64,000 bases of DNA. It comes from Devosia faecipullorum. Lineage in GTDB: Bacteria > Pseudomonadota > Alphaproteobacteria > Rhizobiales > Devosiaceae. The notes beneath the pieces are model-generated. The model made no database searches, was not told the DNA's origin, and saw only the letters and a list, made by a program, of their open reading frames with translations. The stretch spans positions 124,001 through 188,000 of the forward strand of contig NZ_JACDXV010000003.1 of the NCBI RefSeq assembly GCF_015158295.1. Reading direction: 5' to 3'. Made by a program: the position numbers and the translations under genes. Within the stretch, counting starts at the first letter, position 1. Each line of letters opens with the position of its first letter. This document shows, piece after piece, positions 17,135 through 25,441 of the stretch.

Positions 17135-17656
17135 TCAGGGCAGGGAAAAGCCCGAACCGGCGCAATCATTGGCCCGCCAATAGCGCTCAACCGGGGTGAA
17201 GGCGCCGAAAGCAAGCTGCTCGACGCGCGCCGCGAAGGCCATGGCCCGGCATTCGTCCGGGCCGGCCACGACATGGACCATTTCATGCAGCACGGTCAGA
17301 CGCCGCAAGGCCTCGGTGCCGGGCGTGGAAAAGACCGGGCAGATGGCGAGAGCGATCCTGCCGTCGCGCGGCGGCAGGCCGACAAAGGCCGCGTAGCTCT
17401 TGCAGCCCTGGTCCGCACTTTGTCCCGTCACCCAGTCCAGAACGATGCCGCCGCCCCAATAGGGGGAATGGAACCGGCCCAGAACCAAGCCGTCCCGATA
17501 GGCCCCGAGGTCGACTCCGAACGGGGAATTTCCAAGACGCGGTGCGGCCTTTTCGAAGGCGGCGATGGCGTCGCCCAGCGCCTGATCGACCACATTGCTG
17601 GCGCGGGCCTCGGCCAGCGGCAACAGCGTGAACAAGATGACGAGCAGGCGGATCAT
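17135..17656 (-). CDS. Secreted hypothetical protein with HEMVH metallopeptidase-like motif
   Basis: A 173-residue protein with a signal peptide (cleaved near EARAS). It contains HEMVHVVAG (residues ~124-132), the HExxH zinc signature. No clear third ligand of a known peptidase family could be assigned; an Asp-Glu pair follows soon after (GPDECRA). Four cysteines lie in the mature part. It could be a small periplasmic zinc peptidase or an inactive relative. Start is ATG 17656. It converges with the LLM gene with no intergenic base. Confidence 0.65.
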   Translation of the reverse strand: MIRLLVILFTLLPLAEARASNVVDQALGDAIAAFEKAAPRLGNSPFGVDLGAYRDGLVLGRFHSPYWGGGIVLDWVTGQSADQGCKSYAAFVGLPPRDGRIALAICPVFSTPGTEALRRLTVLHEMVHVVAGPDECRAMAFAARVEQLAFGAFTPVERYWRANDCAGSGFSLP

Positions 17657-17927
17657 GCCCGATTCTATCGGATATCGCGGCAGGCCCCGTCAATGCACCA
17701 GCCTGTGTCGGCCCCGCAACAGCGGCGGAAAAAGCCGCAAAAGCCCACATAAACCGGCCACAATTGCCCAGCACAAGCACGGGGACGCCGCTGCTGGACG
17801 CTGTGGCCCGGGTGTGAGCACCCGCTTGACGCCGCATGTTCCGTTAACTGCTCGCTTACCATTGGTTTCCCTCAGGCGACGAACAGGATAGAAGCGGCAG
17901 GAAACACATCTTTTTCAGGTTTGCCCG

Positions 17928-20624
17928 ATGGATTTTCGCATTTCGGCCGATGACCGCGTTGGCGCCCCCGCTGGGCGGCAGAACAAGCCGCAGGCGCGGC
18001 CCGCCGCCAAGGGCCAGCGCGTCGAGCCGACCCTGGGCAAAGCCGGCGCGGCTCCCGCATTGGGGCAATCGATGGGCTTTTCGGTCGATGGCGAGCGGCC
18101 CGGCGGCGCTGGCGGCGGCGGCGGCAAGCCGCCAAAATCCAAAGCCAAGCCACCGCGCAAAGGCAGGGCGGAACCGGCAAAACCGAAAAAGAAGCGCCGC
18201 TCCGGCGGCTTTCTCATGGGCCTGTTGTGGTGGAGCTTCGTCGCGTGCCTCTGGGGCGGTCTCGCGGTGATCGGCGTCATCGTCTATTACGGCGCGCAAT
18301 TGCCCGCTTCCAATACCTGGGCCATTCCCGAGCGTCCGCCCAATATCCGTATTCTCGCCGCCGACGGCACGCTGATCTCCAATCGCGGCCAGACGGGGGG
18401 CGAAGCCGTCACCTTCCGCGAATTGCCCCAATATGTTCCCGCCGCCTTCATCGCTTCGGAAGACCGGCGCTTCATGACCCATTTCGGCGTCGATCCGGTC
18501 GGCCTTCTGGCCGTGGCGGTGGAATCGGTGCAGGCGCGCGGCATTACCCGTGGCGCGTCCACCCTCACCCAGCAGGTGGCCAAGAACCTTTTCCTCACCC
18601 CCGACCAGACGCTGGGCCGCAAGGTGCAGGAAGCCATCCTCGCCGTCTGGCTGGAGCAGAATTACACCAAGGAAGAAATCCTCGAACTCTATATGAACCG
18701 GGTGTTCTTCGGTCAGGGCGCCACGGGGATCGAAGCGGCGGCACAGACCTATTTCGGCGTTTCGGCGCGCAATCTGTCGCTGGGACAGGCCGCCATGCTG
18801 GTGGGCATCCTGCCCGCGCCTTCGGTCTATAATCCCAAGACCAATCCCGACCGCGCCCGCGAGCGGCAGCGACTCGTGCTCAATCTGATGGCGCAGGAAG
18901 GCTATATCACCCGCGAGGAGGCCGATGCGGCGCGCATCGACCCCGACCAGCAGGTGCGTACCGTGGTGGCGGGCTCCGAATCCTATGTCGCCGACTGGGT
19001 GGAAAGCCTGATGACCGCCTATATCGGGGAAATTTCCAGTGACGTGATCGTGCAGACCACCATCGACTACAAGATGCAGCGCGACGCCGAATTCATCGTC
19101 AAGGAGGCCGTTGCCAATGAGGGGCCGAAGCGCGGCTTCACCCAGGGCGCGCTGGTCTCGATGGATGTCGATGGCAAGGTGCGCGCCATGGTCGGCGGGG
19201 TGGACTACCAGGCCAGCCAGTATAATCGCGCGGTCACCGCCAAGCGCCAGCCGGGCTCGGCCTTCAAGCCCTTCGTCTATCTCGCCGCCATGGAGAAGGG
19301 CTATACGCCCGACACTTTGGCCGAGGACGCCCAATTCGACTATAATGGCTGGAGCCCGCGCAATGCGACCGGCAATTATGCCGGCACGGTGACGCTGCGG
19401 CAGGGCCTGGCCTATTCGCTCAACACCATTGCCGGGCGGCTGGCCATCGACGTCACCCCCGAAAAGGTGATCGAAGTGGCGATGCGCATGGGTATCTCCT
19501 CCAATCTCACCGCCGTGCCCTCCATTGCGCTGGGCACGCAGGAAGTGAACCTGCTCGAACTCACCAGCGCCTATGCGCCCTTCGCCAATGGCGGCTATGG
19601 CGTCATTCCCAATGTCATCACCAAGATCGCCGATGTCGAAGGCAATGTGCTCTACGAAGCCTCCGATGCCGGGCCGGGCCGGGTCATCGACCCCAATGTG
19701 CTGGCGGAGATGAACGACATGCTGGAAACGGCGGTGGAAGTGGGCACCGGCCGCGGCGCCAATCTGGGGGGCTGGCAATATGGCGGCAAGACCGGCACGT
19801 CCCAGGAATCGCGCGACGCGCTGTTTGTCGGCTATACTTCGGCCATGGTCACCGGCGTCTGGCTGGGCAATGACGACAACAAGGGCACCAAGCTGTCCGG
19901 CGGCAATGTGCCAGCCTCGATCTGGTCGCAATTCATGACCAAGTCGCATGCCGGCCGCTCGCCCCAGCCCATTCCCGGCGGCTCCTATGCCGGCCAGCTC
20001 ATCGCCCAGCAGGTGATCGATCCCAATACCGGCATGCCGATGATCGATCCGGCGACCGGCCAGCCGCAGGTGCAATATGTCGATGGCGGCTCCGGCCAGC
20101 CGATGCAGACCATGACCGATCCGGCTACGGGACAGGTCTATGCCATCGACCCGGCGACGGGCCAGCCCATGCAGGGCCTTGAGCCGATCCTGGGCCAGTC
20201 GGCCAATCCGCCGATCCAGACCGGCATCGTCACCGACCCGGCGACCGGCGTGCAATATGACGCCAATACCGGCCAGATGGTCAGCAACGGCGACGCGAAC
20301 TGGGGTCAGTTCGACCAGAACCAGAGCGTCACCTATGACGGTTTCGGCCAGGCCATCGACCCGGTCACCGGCTATCCCCTGCAGGGCCAGGGCAATGGTT
20401 TCGACAACAGCGCCCCCATCGATCCCGATACGGGCCTGCCGATGATGCTGATCGTCGATCCGGCCACCGGCCAGCAGGTCTGGGTGCCCAGCGCTCCGGC
20501 AACGCAGAACCAGCAGGTGATCCAGCCCGGCCAGTTCGCGCCCCCCGCCGATATGGGCCAGCAGCCGAGCTATCAGCAGCAGGGCTCGCAGCGCACCCTG
20601 ATGGACCTGATCTTCGGCAACTAG
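17928..20624 (+). CDS. Class A penicillin-binding protein 1A with repeat-rich C-terminal tail
   Basis: An 898-residue bifunctional peptidoglycan synthase. The N-terminus (~90 residues) is cytoplasmic and Lys/Pro/Gly-rich, followed by a membrane anchor (~95-120). The GT51 glycosyltransferase has the catalytic Glu in SEDRRF, RGASTLTQQ and KVQEAILAVWLE. The transpeptidase has SAFK (~443), SLN (~496) and KTGTS (~620). From ~690 to 898 there is a Gln/Gly/Pro-rich tail with about nine D-P-x-T-G motifs, absent from canonical PBP1A. It makes and cross-links cell wall at the inner membrane. The antisense 799-residue frame is a shadow. Confidence 0.92.
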   Translation: MDFRISADDRVGAPAGRQNKPQARPAAKGQRVEPTLGKAGAAPALGQSMGFSVDGERPGGAGGGGGKPPKSKAKPPRKGRAEPAKPKKKRRSGGFLMGLLWWSFVACLWGGLAVIGVIVYYGAQLPASNTWAIPERPPNIRILAADGTLISNRGQTGGEAVTFRELPQYVPAAFIASEDRRFMTHFGVDPVGLLAVAVESVQARGITRGASTLTQQVAKNLFLTPDQTLGRKVQEAILAVWLEQNYTKEEILELYMNRVFFGQGATGIEAAAQTYFGVSARNLSLGQAAMLVGILPAPSVYNPKTNPDRARERQRLVLNLMAQEGYITREEADAARIDPDQQVRTVVAGSESYVADWVESLMTAYIGEISSDVIVQTTIDYKMQRDAEFIVKEAVANEGPKRGFTQGALVSMDVDGKVRAMVGGVDYQASQYNRAVTAKRQPGSAFKPFVYLAAMEKGYTPDTLAEDAQFDYNGWSPRNATGNYAGTVTLRQGLAYSLNTIAGRLAIDVTPEKVIEVAMRMGISSNLTAVPSIALGTQEVNLLELTSAYAPFANGGYGVIPNVITKIADVEGNVLYEASDAGPGRVIDPNVLAEMNDMLETAVEVGTGRGANLGGWQYGGKTGTSQESRDALFVGYTSAMVTGVWLGNDDNKGTKLSGGNVPASIWSQFMTKSHAGRSPQPIPGGSYAGQLIAQQVIDPNTGMPMIDPATGQPQVQYVDGGSGQPMQTMTDPATGQVYAIDPATGQPMQGLEPILGQSANPPIQTGIVTDPATGVQYDANTGQMVSNGDANWGQFDQNQSVTYDGFGQAIDPVTGYPLQGQGNGFDNSAPIDPDTGLPMMLIVDPATGQQVWVPSAPATQNQQVIQPGQFAPPADMGQQPSYQQQGSQRTLMDLIFGN

Positions 20625-20661
20625 CCCGGCAGAGGCCGGCCGGCCCGCGCGGCTTTACCGC

Positions 20662-20690
20662 AAAAAAGAGCCCCGGACTGGCCGGGGCTC
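20662..20690 (-). terminator. Intrinsic terminator of the L,D-transpeptidase operon
   Basis: Read on the minus strand, a 9-bp stem GAGCCCCGG / CCGGGGCTC with a five-base loop is followed by TTTTTT. It lies 10 bp after the stop of the minus-strand gene ending at 20700. It may also shield PBP1A from antisense transcription. Confidence 0.85.
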
Positions 20691-20699
20691 CTGGGATGG

Positions 20700-21386
20700 T
20701 CAGATCACCACGATAGGGGCGCCGTTCGGCACCCTGTCATGCAGGTCGATAATGTCCTGGAACAAGAGCCGCACGCAGCCGCTGGACACCGCCTTGCCGA
20801 TGGTGACGACATCCATAGTGCCGTGCACCCGGTATAGCGTGTCGCGATTGCCCTGGTGGATATAGAGCGCGCGCGCACCCAGGGCATTGAGCAGGCCGGG
20901 CGGCTGGCCATGGCGATAGATTTCCAGTTCCGGCTGGCGCACGATCATCTCGGCGGGCGGCGTCCAGACTGGCCATTTGCGCTTATAGGCGATGTGACCC
21001 TTGCCGCTCCATTCAAAGCCGGCGCGACCAAGCCCGACGCCGTAGCGCATGGCGCGGCCATTGGGCATGGTGAAATAGAGGAAGTAATTGGCCGTATCCA
21101 CCACGACCGAGCCTTCGCGCTCGCCGGTAATATTGTCCACTTCCTGGCGCCAATAAACCGGATTGAGCATGGAAATATCGGCAGCGGGAACCGGATAGTC
21201 CTCCTCGGGCCGGGCCGCATACATGGCCAGCACATCGGGGGGTATCGTGGGGCGGAGGGGCTCTGCGGGCGCTGCGAGGCGGGTGGCGCCGGTGGTGGAG
21301 CAACCGGCAAGAGCAAGAGCACCGAAACCGGCAAGGCCGGCCAGAACGGCGCGGCGCGACGCGGTCGCGTCGAGAACAGAAGACAT
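20700..21386 (-). CDS. L,D-transpeptidase (YkuD family), Tat-type lipoprotein
   Basis: A 228-residue protein. The N-terminus has a twin-arginine-like SRRAVL, a hydrophobic stretch and the lipobox LAGC, predicting an exported lipoprotein. The YkuD catalytic region is VHG...SSGCVRL with the nucleophilic Cys near residue 205. The usual SHGC is SSGC, as is common in this alphaproteobacterial subgroup. It would form 3-3 cross-links or attach proteins to peptidoglycan. It is last in a minus-strand run with YgjP-like and two hypothetical genes. A similar protein is encoded at 27435-28082. Confidence 0.88.
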   Translation of the reverse strand: MSSVLDATASRRAVLAGLAGFGALALAGCSTTGATRLAAPAEPLRPTIPPDVLAMYAARPEEDYPVPAADISMLNPVYWRQEVDNITGEREGSVVVDTANYFLYFTMPNGRAMRYGVGLGRAGFEWSGKGHIAYKRKWPVWTPPAEMIVRQPELEIYRHGQPPGLLNALGARALYIHQGNRDTLYRVHGTMDVVTIGKAVSSGCVRLLFQDIIDLHDRVPNGAPIVVI

Positions 21387-21445
21387 CAAACAATCCTTGG
21401 CCCAGAGGGCCGCAAGTCAACGAAAACGGGGGGCGAAATTTCGTT

Positions 21446-21784
21446 TCAGGCGGTCTTGGGCGGCCGTTGCGGCACCGGCGCGGGCCAGTCGGTCGCGGCG
21501 GCATTGCATGATGGCTTGGGCAGGATGCGTCGGGGGGCCGGCGGGATTGTGGGCAGGGTCACCGCAATGGCCTGATAGGATCCGCAGGGCATGATGATGC
21601 CCGCGCCCAGATCAATGTCGCCCCGCTGCACCTGCACGATCACCGGGATGGAGACATTGTTGCCATCCACATGGTTGAGCACCACGATGGGCATGCTGAC
21701 ATAGCGATGCGCATGCGCCGTCGTCGTCCCGGCAAGGGCGGCAAAGGCGAAGATCAAAGCTATGATGGCCACAAAGCGCTGCAT
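21446..21784 (-). CDS. Small secreted hypothetical protein
   Basis: A 112-residue protein with a signal peptide (MQRFVAIIALIFAFAALAG, cleaved near AHA). The mature part is short, begins HRYVSMPIVVLNHVDGNNVS, has two cysteines (MPCGS, PSCNA) and ends Pro-rich. No family recognised. ATG 21784 has an AGAAGG site; the longer frame to 21895 overlaps the upstream gene. It is probably co-transcribed with the L,D-transpeptidase. Confidence 0.65.
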   Translation of the reverse strand: MQRFVAIIALIFAFAALAGTTTAHAHRYVSMPIVVLNHVDGNNVSIPVIVQVQRGDIDLGAGIIMPCGSYQAIAVTLPTIPPAPRRILPKPSCNAAATDWPAPVPQRPPKTA

Positions 21785-21834
21785 GGCCTTCTGATAGAGG
21801 AGCGATTGCGGCAGGAACAGGGCACAGCCCGCCC

Positions 21835-22584
21835 CTAGCCCCCGCTGCCGGGGGCCTGCCAGGCCATTAGTGCCCGACCGTGTGCTTTTAGCCACGATCT
21901 GCCCCGCTCCATATCCGGCAGGGTACGGGTAACGGTCGCCCAGAAGGCGGGCGAATGGTTCATTTCAACCAGATGGGCCACCTCATGGGCGGCGACATAA
22001 TCGAGCACGAAGGGCGGCGCCAGCACCAGCCGCCAATTATAGCTGATATTGCCGGCCGACGAGCATGAACCCCATCGGCTCGCCTGGCTGCGCAGCCGCA
22101 CCTGACGGACCTCGACCGCGAGCCGCTCAGCGTGGATGGCGGTGCGAGTTTCGAGGTCGGACAGCGCTTCGGCCCGCAGCCAGTCATAGAGCCGACGCGG
22201 CTGGTGTTCGGCAGCGCCCGGGACGCGCAGGATGGCCGCGTCGGCCTCCTTCCCGATCTCGACCCGCCCCCGCACTGTCCCCGCCGCCACGATCAGGTGC
22301 GGGGCGCCCCGCAGCGGCATGGTGGCGCCGACGCGCAGCATCTGGGCCTGGGCGTTGCGCGGCAGGCGCGCCGCCAGCCAATGGCGATGCCGCTCGAGAA
22401 AGGCCTGGGCGTCGGCCCAGCGCGCCCCCTCGGGCACGGTCAGCAAGGGTCCGTTCACCGGCAGCGACAGCCGGAACGAGCGGGCTCTCTTGCTGGTCTT
22501 GACCGCCACTGAAGTCCGCACCCCGTCGAGATCGATATGGGTGACGGATGGTGGCTGGGGGCTCTGGCGCAGAAAGGAGAACAT
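21835..22584 (-). CDS. M48-like metallopeptidase of the YgjP/DUF45 family
   Basis: A 249-residue cytoplasmic protein. It carries the zinc signature HEVAHLVEMNHSPAFW (residues ~199-214), where HExxH plus a downstream His form the metal site. The preceding SRWGSCSSAGNISYNWRL segment (~167-184) is diagnostic of YgjP/SprT-like proteins. The physiological substrate is unknown; related proteins act in metalloprotease roles or DNA-protein crosslink repair. The start ATG 22584 is the only strong choice. Confidence 0.88.
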   Translation of the reverse strand: MFSFLRQSPQPPSVTHIDLDGVRTSVAVKTSKRARSFRLSLPVNGPLLTVPEGARWADAQAFLERHRHWLAARLPRNAQAQMLRVGATMPLRGAPHLIVAAGTVRGRVEIGKEADAAILRVPGAAEHQPRRLYDWLRAEALSDLETRTAIHAERLAVEVRQVRLRSQASRWGSCSSAGNISYNWRLVLAPPFVLDYVAAHEVAHLVEMNHSPAFWATVTRTLPDMERGRSWLKAHGRALMAWQAPGSGG

Positions 22585-22650
22585 GGCGGCAGGACAATAG
22601 GAATCACTGGGGCCAGTCTATCGCCACGCCATCCTTCATGCCCATAATAA

Positions 22651-22672
22651 TGGCGCCCCTTGCGGGGCGCCA
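22651..22672 (-). terminator. Hairpin downstream of the DUF2852 gene
   Basis: Perfect 9-bp stem TGGCGCCCC / GGGGCGCCA with a four-base loop, 57 bp after the DUF2852 stop. On the minus strand it is followed by TTATTATGG, a weak T tract, so termination is plausible but not certain. Confidence 0.5.
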
Positions 22673-22728
22673 AAATGGTCGTCGGGAATAACGACGTCAG
22701 GAAGCCGGCTCGTCCGGGCCGATGAGGC

Positions 22729-23193
22729 TCAGGCCTGGCCCGGATTGCCCCAATTGTCGGACGTGTTGCGGTCAGTGTCGCCATAGCCCTGGCGCGAGCC
22801 GCGACGCTCATTCATGAAGCGGTCGAATTCCTCGCGATCCTTGGCCTTGTTCAGATTGGCCATATATTCGTGGAAGGCTTCAATCTCGGCATCGAGCCGG
22901 GCGCGTTCTTCCTCGAGGCGACGAAGCTGTTCGGTGCGATATTCGTCAAAGGCGGCATTGCCCGAGGAGCCCTGGGCAGTGCGGCCGAAGCCGGCATTCC
23001 TGGTATTGTTGCGCATATAGCTGCATCCCTTGTTCCAATAGGCCTGTGCCTTCTCGGCGGAGCCGCCGAATTTCTCGCCCCACAGGATATAGCCGAGCAT
23101 GGCCAGGCCCAGCGGCCAGAACAGGATAAAGCCGATAACCATGAGGGCGATGGTCAGCGGGGACCATTGTGGTTTGATGATTGCGGTGTTCAT
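22729..23193 (-). CDS. DUF2852 membrane protein
   Basis: A 154-residue protein. Residues ~10-38 form a hydrophobic segment (ALMVIGFILFWPLGLAMLGY), followed by WGEKFGG, as in the alphaproteobacterial DUF2852 family. The C-terminal half is a charged coiled-coil-like region rich in Glu/Arg (RLEEERARLDAEIEAFHEYM) ending in a disordered tail. Function unknown. ATG 23193 has a GGGAGA site. Divergent from regB. Confidence 0.82.
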   Translation of the reverse strand: MNTAIIKPQWSPLTIALMVIGFILFWPLGLAMLGYILWGEKFGGSAEKAQAYWNKGCSYMRNNTRNAGFGRTAQGSSGNAAFDEYRTEQLRRLEEERARLDAEIEAFHEYMANLNKAKDREEFDRFMNERRGSRQGYGDTDRNTSDNWGNPGQA

Positions 23194-23351
23194 GTCATTC
23201 GATCTCCCAGTCACGATTTTTCTTAAGTGGTCCCGGCACGGACAGGATCAAGAATGTGCCTGTCGTTTTTTTGCCCTTGAAATGGACCTCGCCCTTACTA
23301 TGCGGGGAAAAATCAGCTTTCCCGGCGCTGCCGATGCGCTAAAACTGCACC

Positions 23352-24674
23352 ATGAGCGATCCAAATCCCATGCCCGCCTTGCCAGAGGCCAGCTGGCGGC
23401 CGCTGCGCCTGCAAACCCTGCTGTTGCTGCGCTGGCTGGCCGTGGCCGGCCAGATCGTGGGGGTGCTCTTTGTCTATCTCGGCCTCGGCTTTCCGTTGCC
23501 ACTTTGGGAATGCCTGGGCCTGATCGCGCTCTCCGCCGCGCTCAATATCGGGCTGGTCTGGCGCTTCGGCACCAATCAGCGGCTCTCGCCCCGGATCGCG
23601 GCGCTGCAATTGACCTTCGATCTGTGCCAATTGGCCGGGCTTCTGGCGCTGACGGGCGGGTTGCAGAACCCCTTCGCGCTGCTGCTGCTGGCCCCGGTCG
23701 CGGTTTCGGCCACGACCCTGCCGCAGCGCCAGACCCTGGTCGTGGCGCTGATCGCGTGCCTGCTGGCCTCGCTGATCTCGCTGGTGCACCTGCCCCTGCC
23801 CTGGGACCCGGCGGCGCCCATCGCCTTTCATCGCGTCTATATCATCGGCACCTGGGTCTCGATCATCTGCGGCGTGGTGTTCACCGCCGCCTATACCAAT
23901 CGGGTCGCCCACGATGCCCGCCAGATCGCCGATGCGCTGTCGGCCACCGAACTGGCCCTGTCGCGCCGCGAGCAATTGTCGGCGCTCGATGGCCTCGCTG
24001 CGGCGGCGGCGCATGAATTGGGCACCCCCTTGTCCACCATTGCCCTGGCCGCCAAGGAAATGCGCGCCGAAGTCGAGGCCGGCAGCCCATTGGCCGAAGA
24101 TGTCGAACTTATCATCGAGCAATCCGCGCGCTGCCGGGCCATTCTCGCCAAGCTGCGCAATCTGGGCAGCGAGCCGGCCGATCTGTTCGCCGCCGCGCCG
24201 CTCACCGATATTCTCGACGAAGTGGCCGGACCCCATGAGGGGCGGGGCAAGGTCATCCTGTTCGACGCCGAGAACGCCATCGGGCCCGCGCCCATTTTTC
24301 CGCGCTCGGTGGGCCTGCTCTACGGGCTCGGCAACCTGATCGAAAACGCCACCGATTTCGCCCGGCAGAGCGTGCGGATCGAAAGCGCCTGGGACCGGAA
24401 TGCCATCATCGTCTCGATCACCGATGACGGGGCGGGTTTTGCGCCCGAACTGATCGCGCGGCTGGGCGAGCCCTATCTCACCAGCCGGCCCCGCGATCCC
24501 GCCGGCGGCGATGCACACCAGCCGGGCGGGCTGGGGCTGGGCATCTTCATCGCCAAGACCCTTCTGGAGCGAACCGGGGCGAAACTGCGTTTCGACAATG
24601 CCGATCCCGCCGGGCATGCGCGGGTGACAATCAGCTGGGAACGCCGCGATCTCGACCGGCGCGGCGCCGGATGA
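23352..24674 (+). CDS. regB: Redox-sensing histidine kinase RegB/PrrB/ActS
   Basis: A 440-residue sensor kinase with six N-terminal transmembrane helices. GGLQNPFA (residues ~102-109) is the ubiquinone-binding signature of RegB. The H-box is AAHELGTPLSTIA (His ~221). The redox-active cysteine in the dimerisation domain is seen in EQSARCRAIL (~260). N, G1 (DDGAGF) and G2 (GGLGLGIF) boxes complete the ATPase domain. With RegA it senses quinone/oxygen state and controls respiration, photosynthesis or nitrogen genes in relatives. regA follows 28 bp downstream. Confidence 0.92.
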   Translation: MSDPNPMPALPEASWRPLRLQTLLLLRWLAVAGQIVGVLFVYLGLGFPLPLWECLGLIALSAALNIGLVWRFGTNQRLSPRIAALQLTFDLCQLAGLLALTGGLQNPFALLLLAPVAVSATTLPQRQTLVVALIACLLASLISLVHLPLPWDPAAPIAFHRVYIIGTWVSIICGVVFTAAYTNRVAHDARQIADALSATELALSRREQLSALDGLAAAAAHELGTPLSTIALAAKEMRAEVEAGSPLAEDVELIIEQSARCRAILAKLRNLGSEPADLFAAAPLTDILDEVAGPHEGRGKVILFDAENAIGPAPIFPRSVGLLYGLGNLIENATDFARQSVRIESAWDRNAIIVSITDDGAGFAPELIARLGEPYLTSRPRDPAGGDAHQPGGLGLGIFIAKTLLERTGAKLRFDNADPAGHARVTISWERRDLDRRGAG

Positions 24675-24702
24675 GCTTTTGACGGATGGACCTCAAGAGA
24701 TT

Positions 24703-25266
24703 ATGGAAAAGGCCATGAACACGATCGAAGATCTCCTCGCCGCCGATCCGAGCCTGCTCCTGGTGGATGACGACGCTGCCTTTCTCGGACGCCTCGAGCG
24801 CGCCATGGCGCGGCGCGGTTTTGAGGTGCGCATTGCCGGCAGCGTCGCCGAAGGCCTCGCCGCCGTCGCCGAACGCCCTCCCGCCTATGCCGTGGTCGAT
24901 CTGCGCCTCGAGGACGGCAACGGGCTCGACGTGGTCTCGGCCCTGCACCAGAAGCGCGCCGAGGCCCGTGCCATCGTGCTGACCGGCTATGGCAATATCG
25001 CCACCGCCGTGACCGCAGTCAAACTGGGGGCCATGGATTATCTCTCCAAGCCCGCCGATGCCGACGACGTGATCAATGCCCTGCTCGCCACCGGCGAGGA
25101 CCGGCCCGAACCGCCGGAAAATCCGATGTCGGCCGATCGAGTGCGCTGGGAGCATATTCAGCGCGTCTATGAATTGTGCGATCGCAACGTCTCGGAAACC
25201 GCCCGGCGGCTCAATATGCACAGGCGCACCCTGCAGCGCATCCTGGCCAAGCGCGCCCCAAAATAG
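24703..25266 (+). CDS. regA: Response regulator RegA/PrrA/ActR
   Basis: A 187-residue regulator. The receiver has the acidic pair DDD (residues ~22-24), the phosphorylated Asp in VVDLRLEDG (~66), T in VLTGYG and K in LSKPAD. The C-terminal Fis-type helix-turn-helix, NVSETARRLNMHRRTLQRIL, is nearly invariant among RegA homologues. It pairs with the adjacent regB. Start choice is ATG 24703 or 24715; the TTG at 24679 is less likely. Confidence 0.92.
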   Translation: MEKAMNTIEDLLAADPSLLLVDDDAAFLGRLERAMARRGFEVRIAGSVAEGLAAVAERPPAYAVVDLRLEDGNGLDVVSALHQKRAEARAIVLTGYGNIATAVTAVKLGAMDYLSKPADADDVINALLATGEDRPEPPENPMSADRVRWEHIQRVYELCDRNVSETARRLNMHRRTLQRILAKRAPK

Positions 25267-25441
25267 GCCGTTCTGCAATGCGGTTGCCCCGATGACGGCA
25301 GCCGGTTTGTCCTTATGGGAGCCAGGCGCGGCGCTTCGGGGCCCAAACGACCCCCTGGCGGATCAAAAAAGGCCGGAACCACACGCTTAAGCTTACGGAA
25401 ACCATCTTTCTTGGTTCGGCCGCTTCTGCTATCAGCGCGCC

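Noticed and set aside
17856-20255. A 799-codon open frame antisense to PBP1A
   Set aside because: It lies wholly opposite a gene with all class A PBP motifs. Its composition (His/Gly/Asp/Ile-rich, no domains) is what the reverse frame of a GC-rich gene gives.
20016-20480. Direct repeats that might be a CRISPR array
   Set aside because: The repeats are codon-phased D-P-x-T-G motifs inside the PBP1A frame with irregular spacing and no cas genes.
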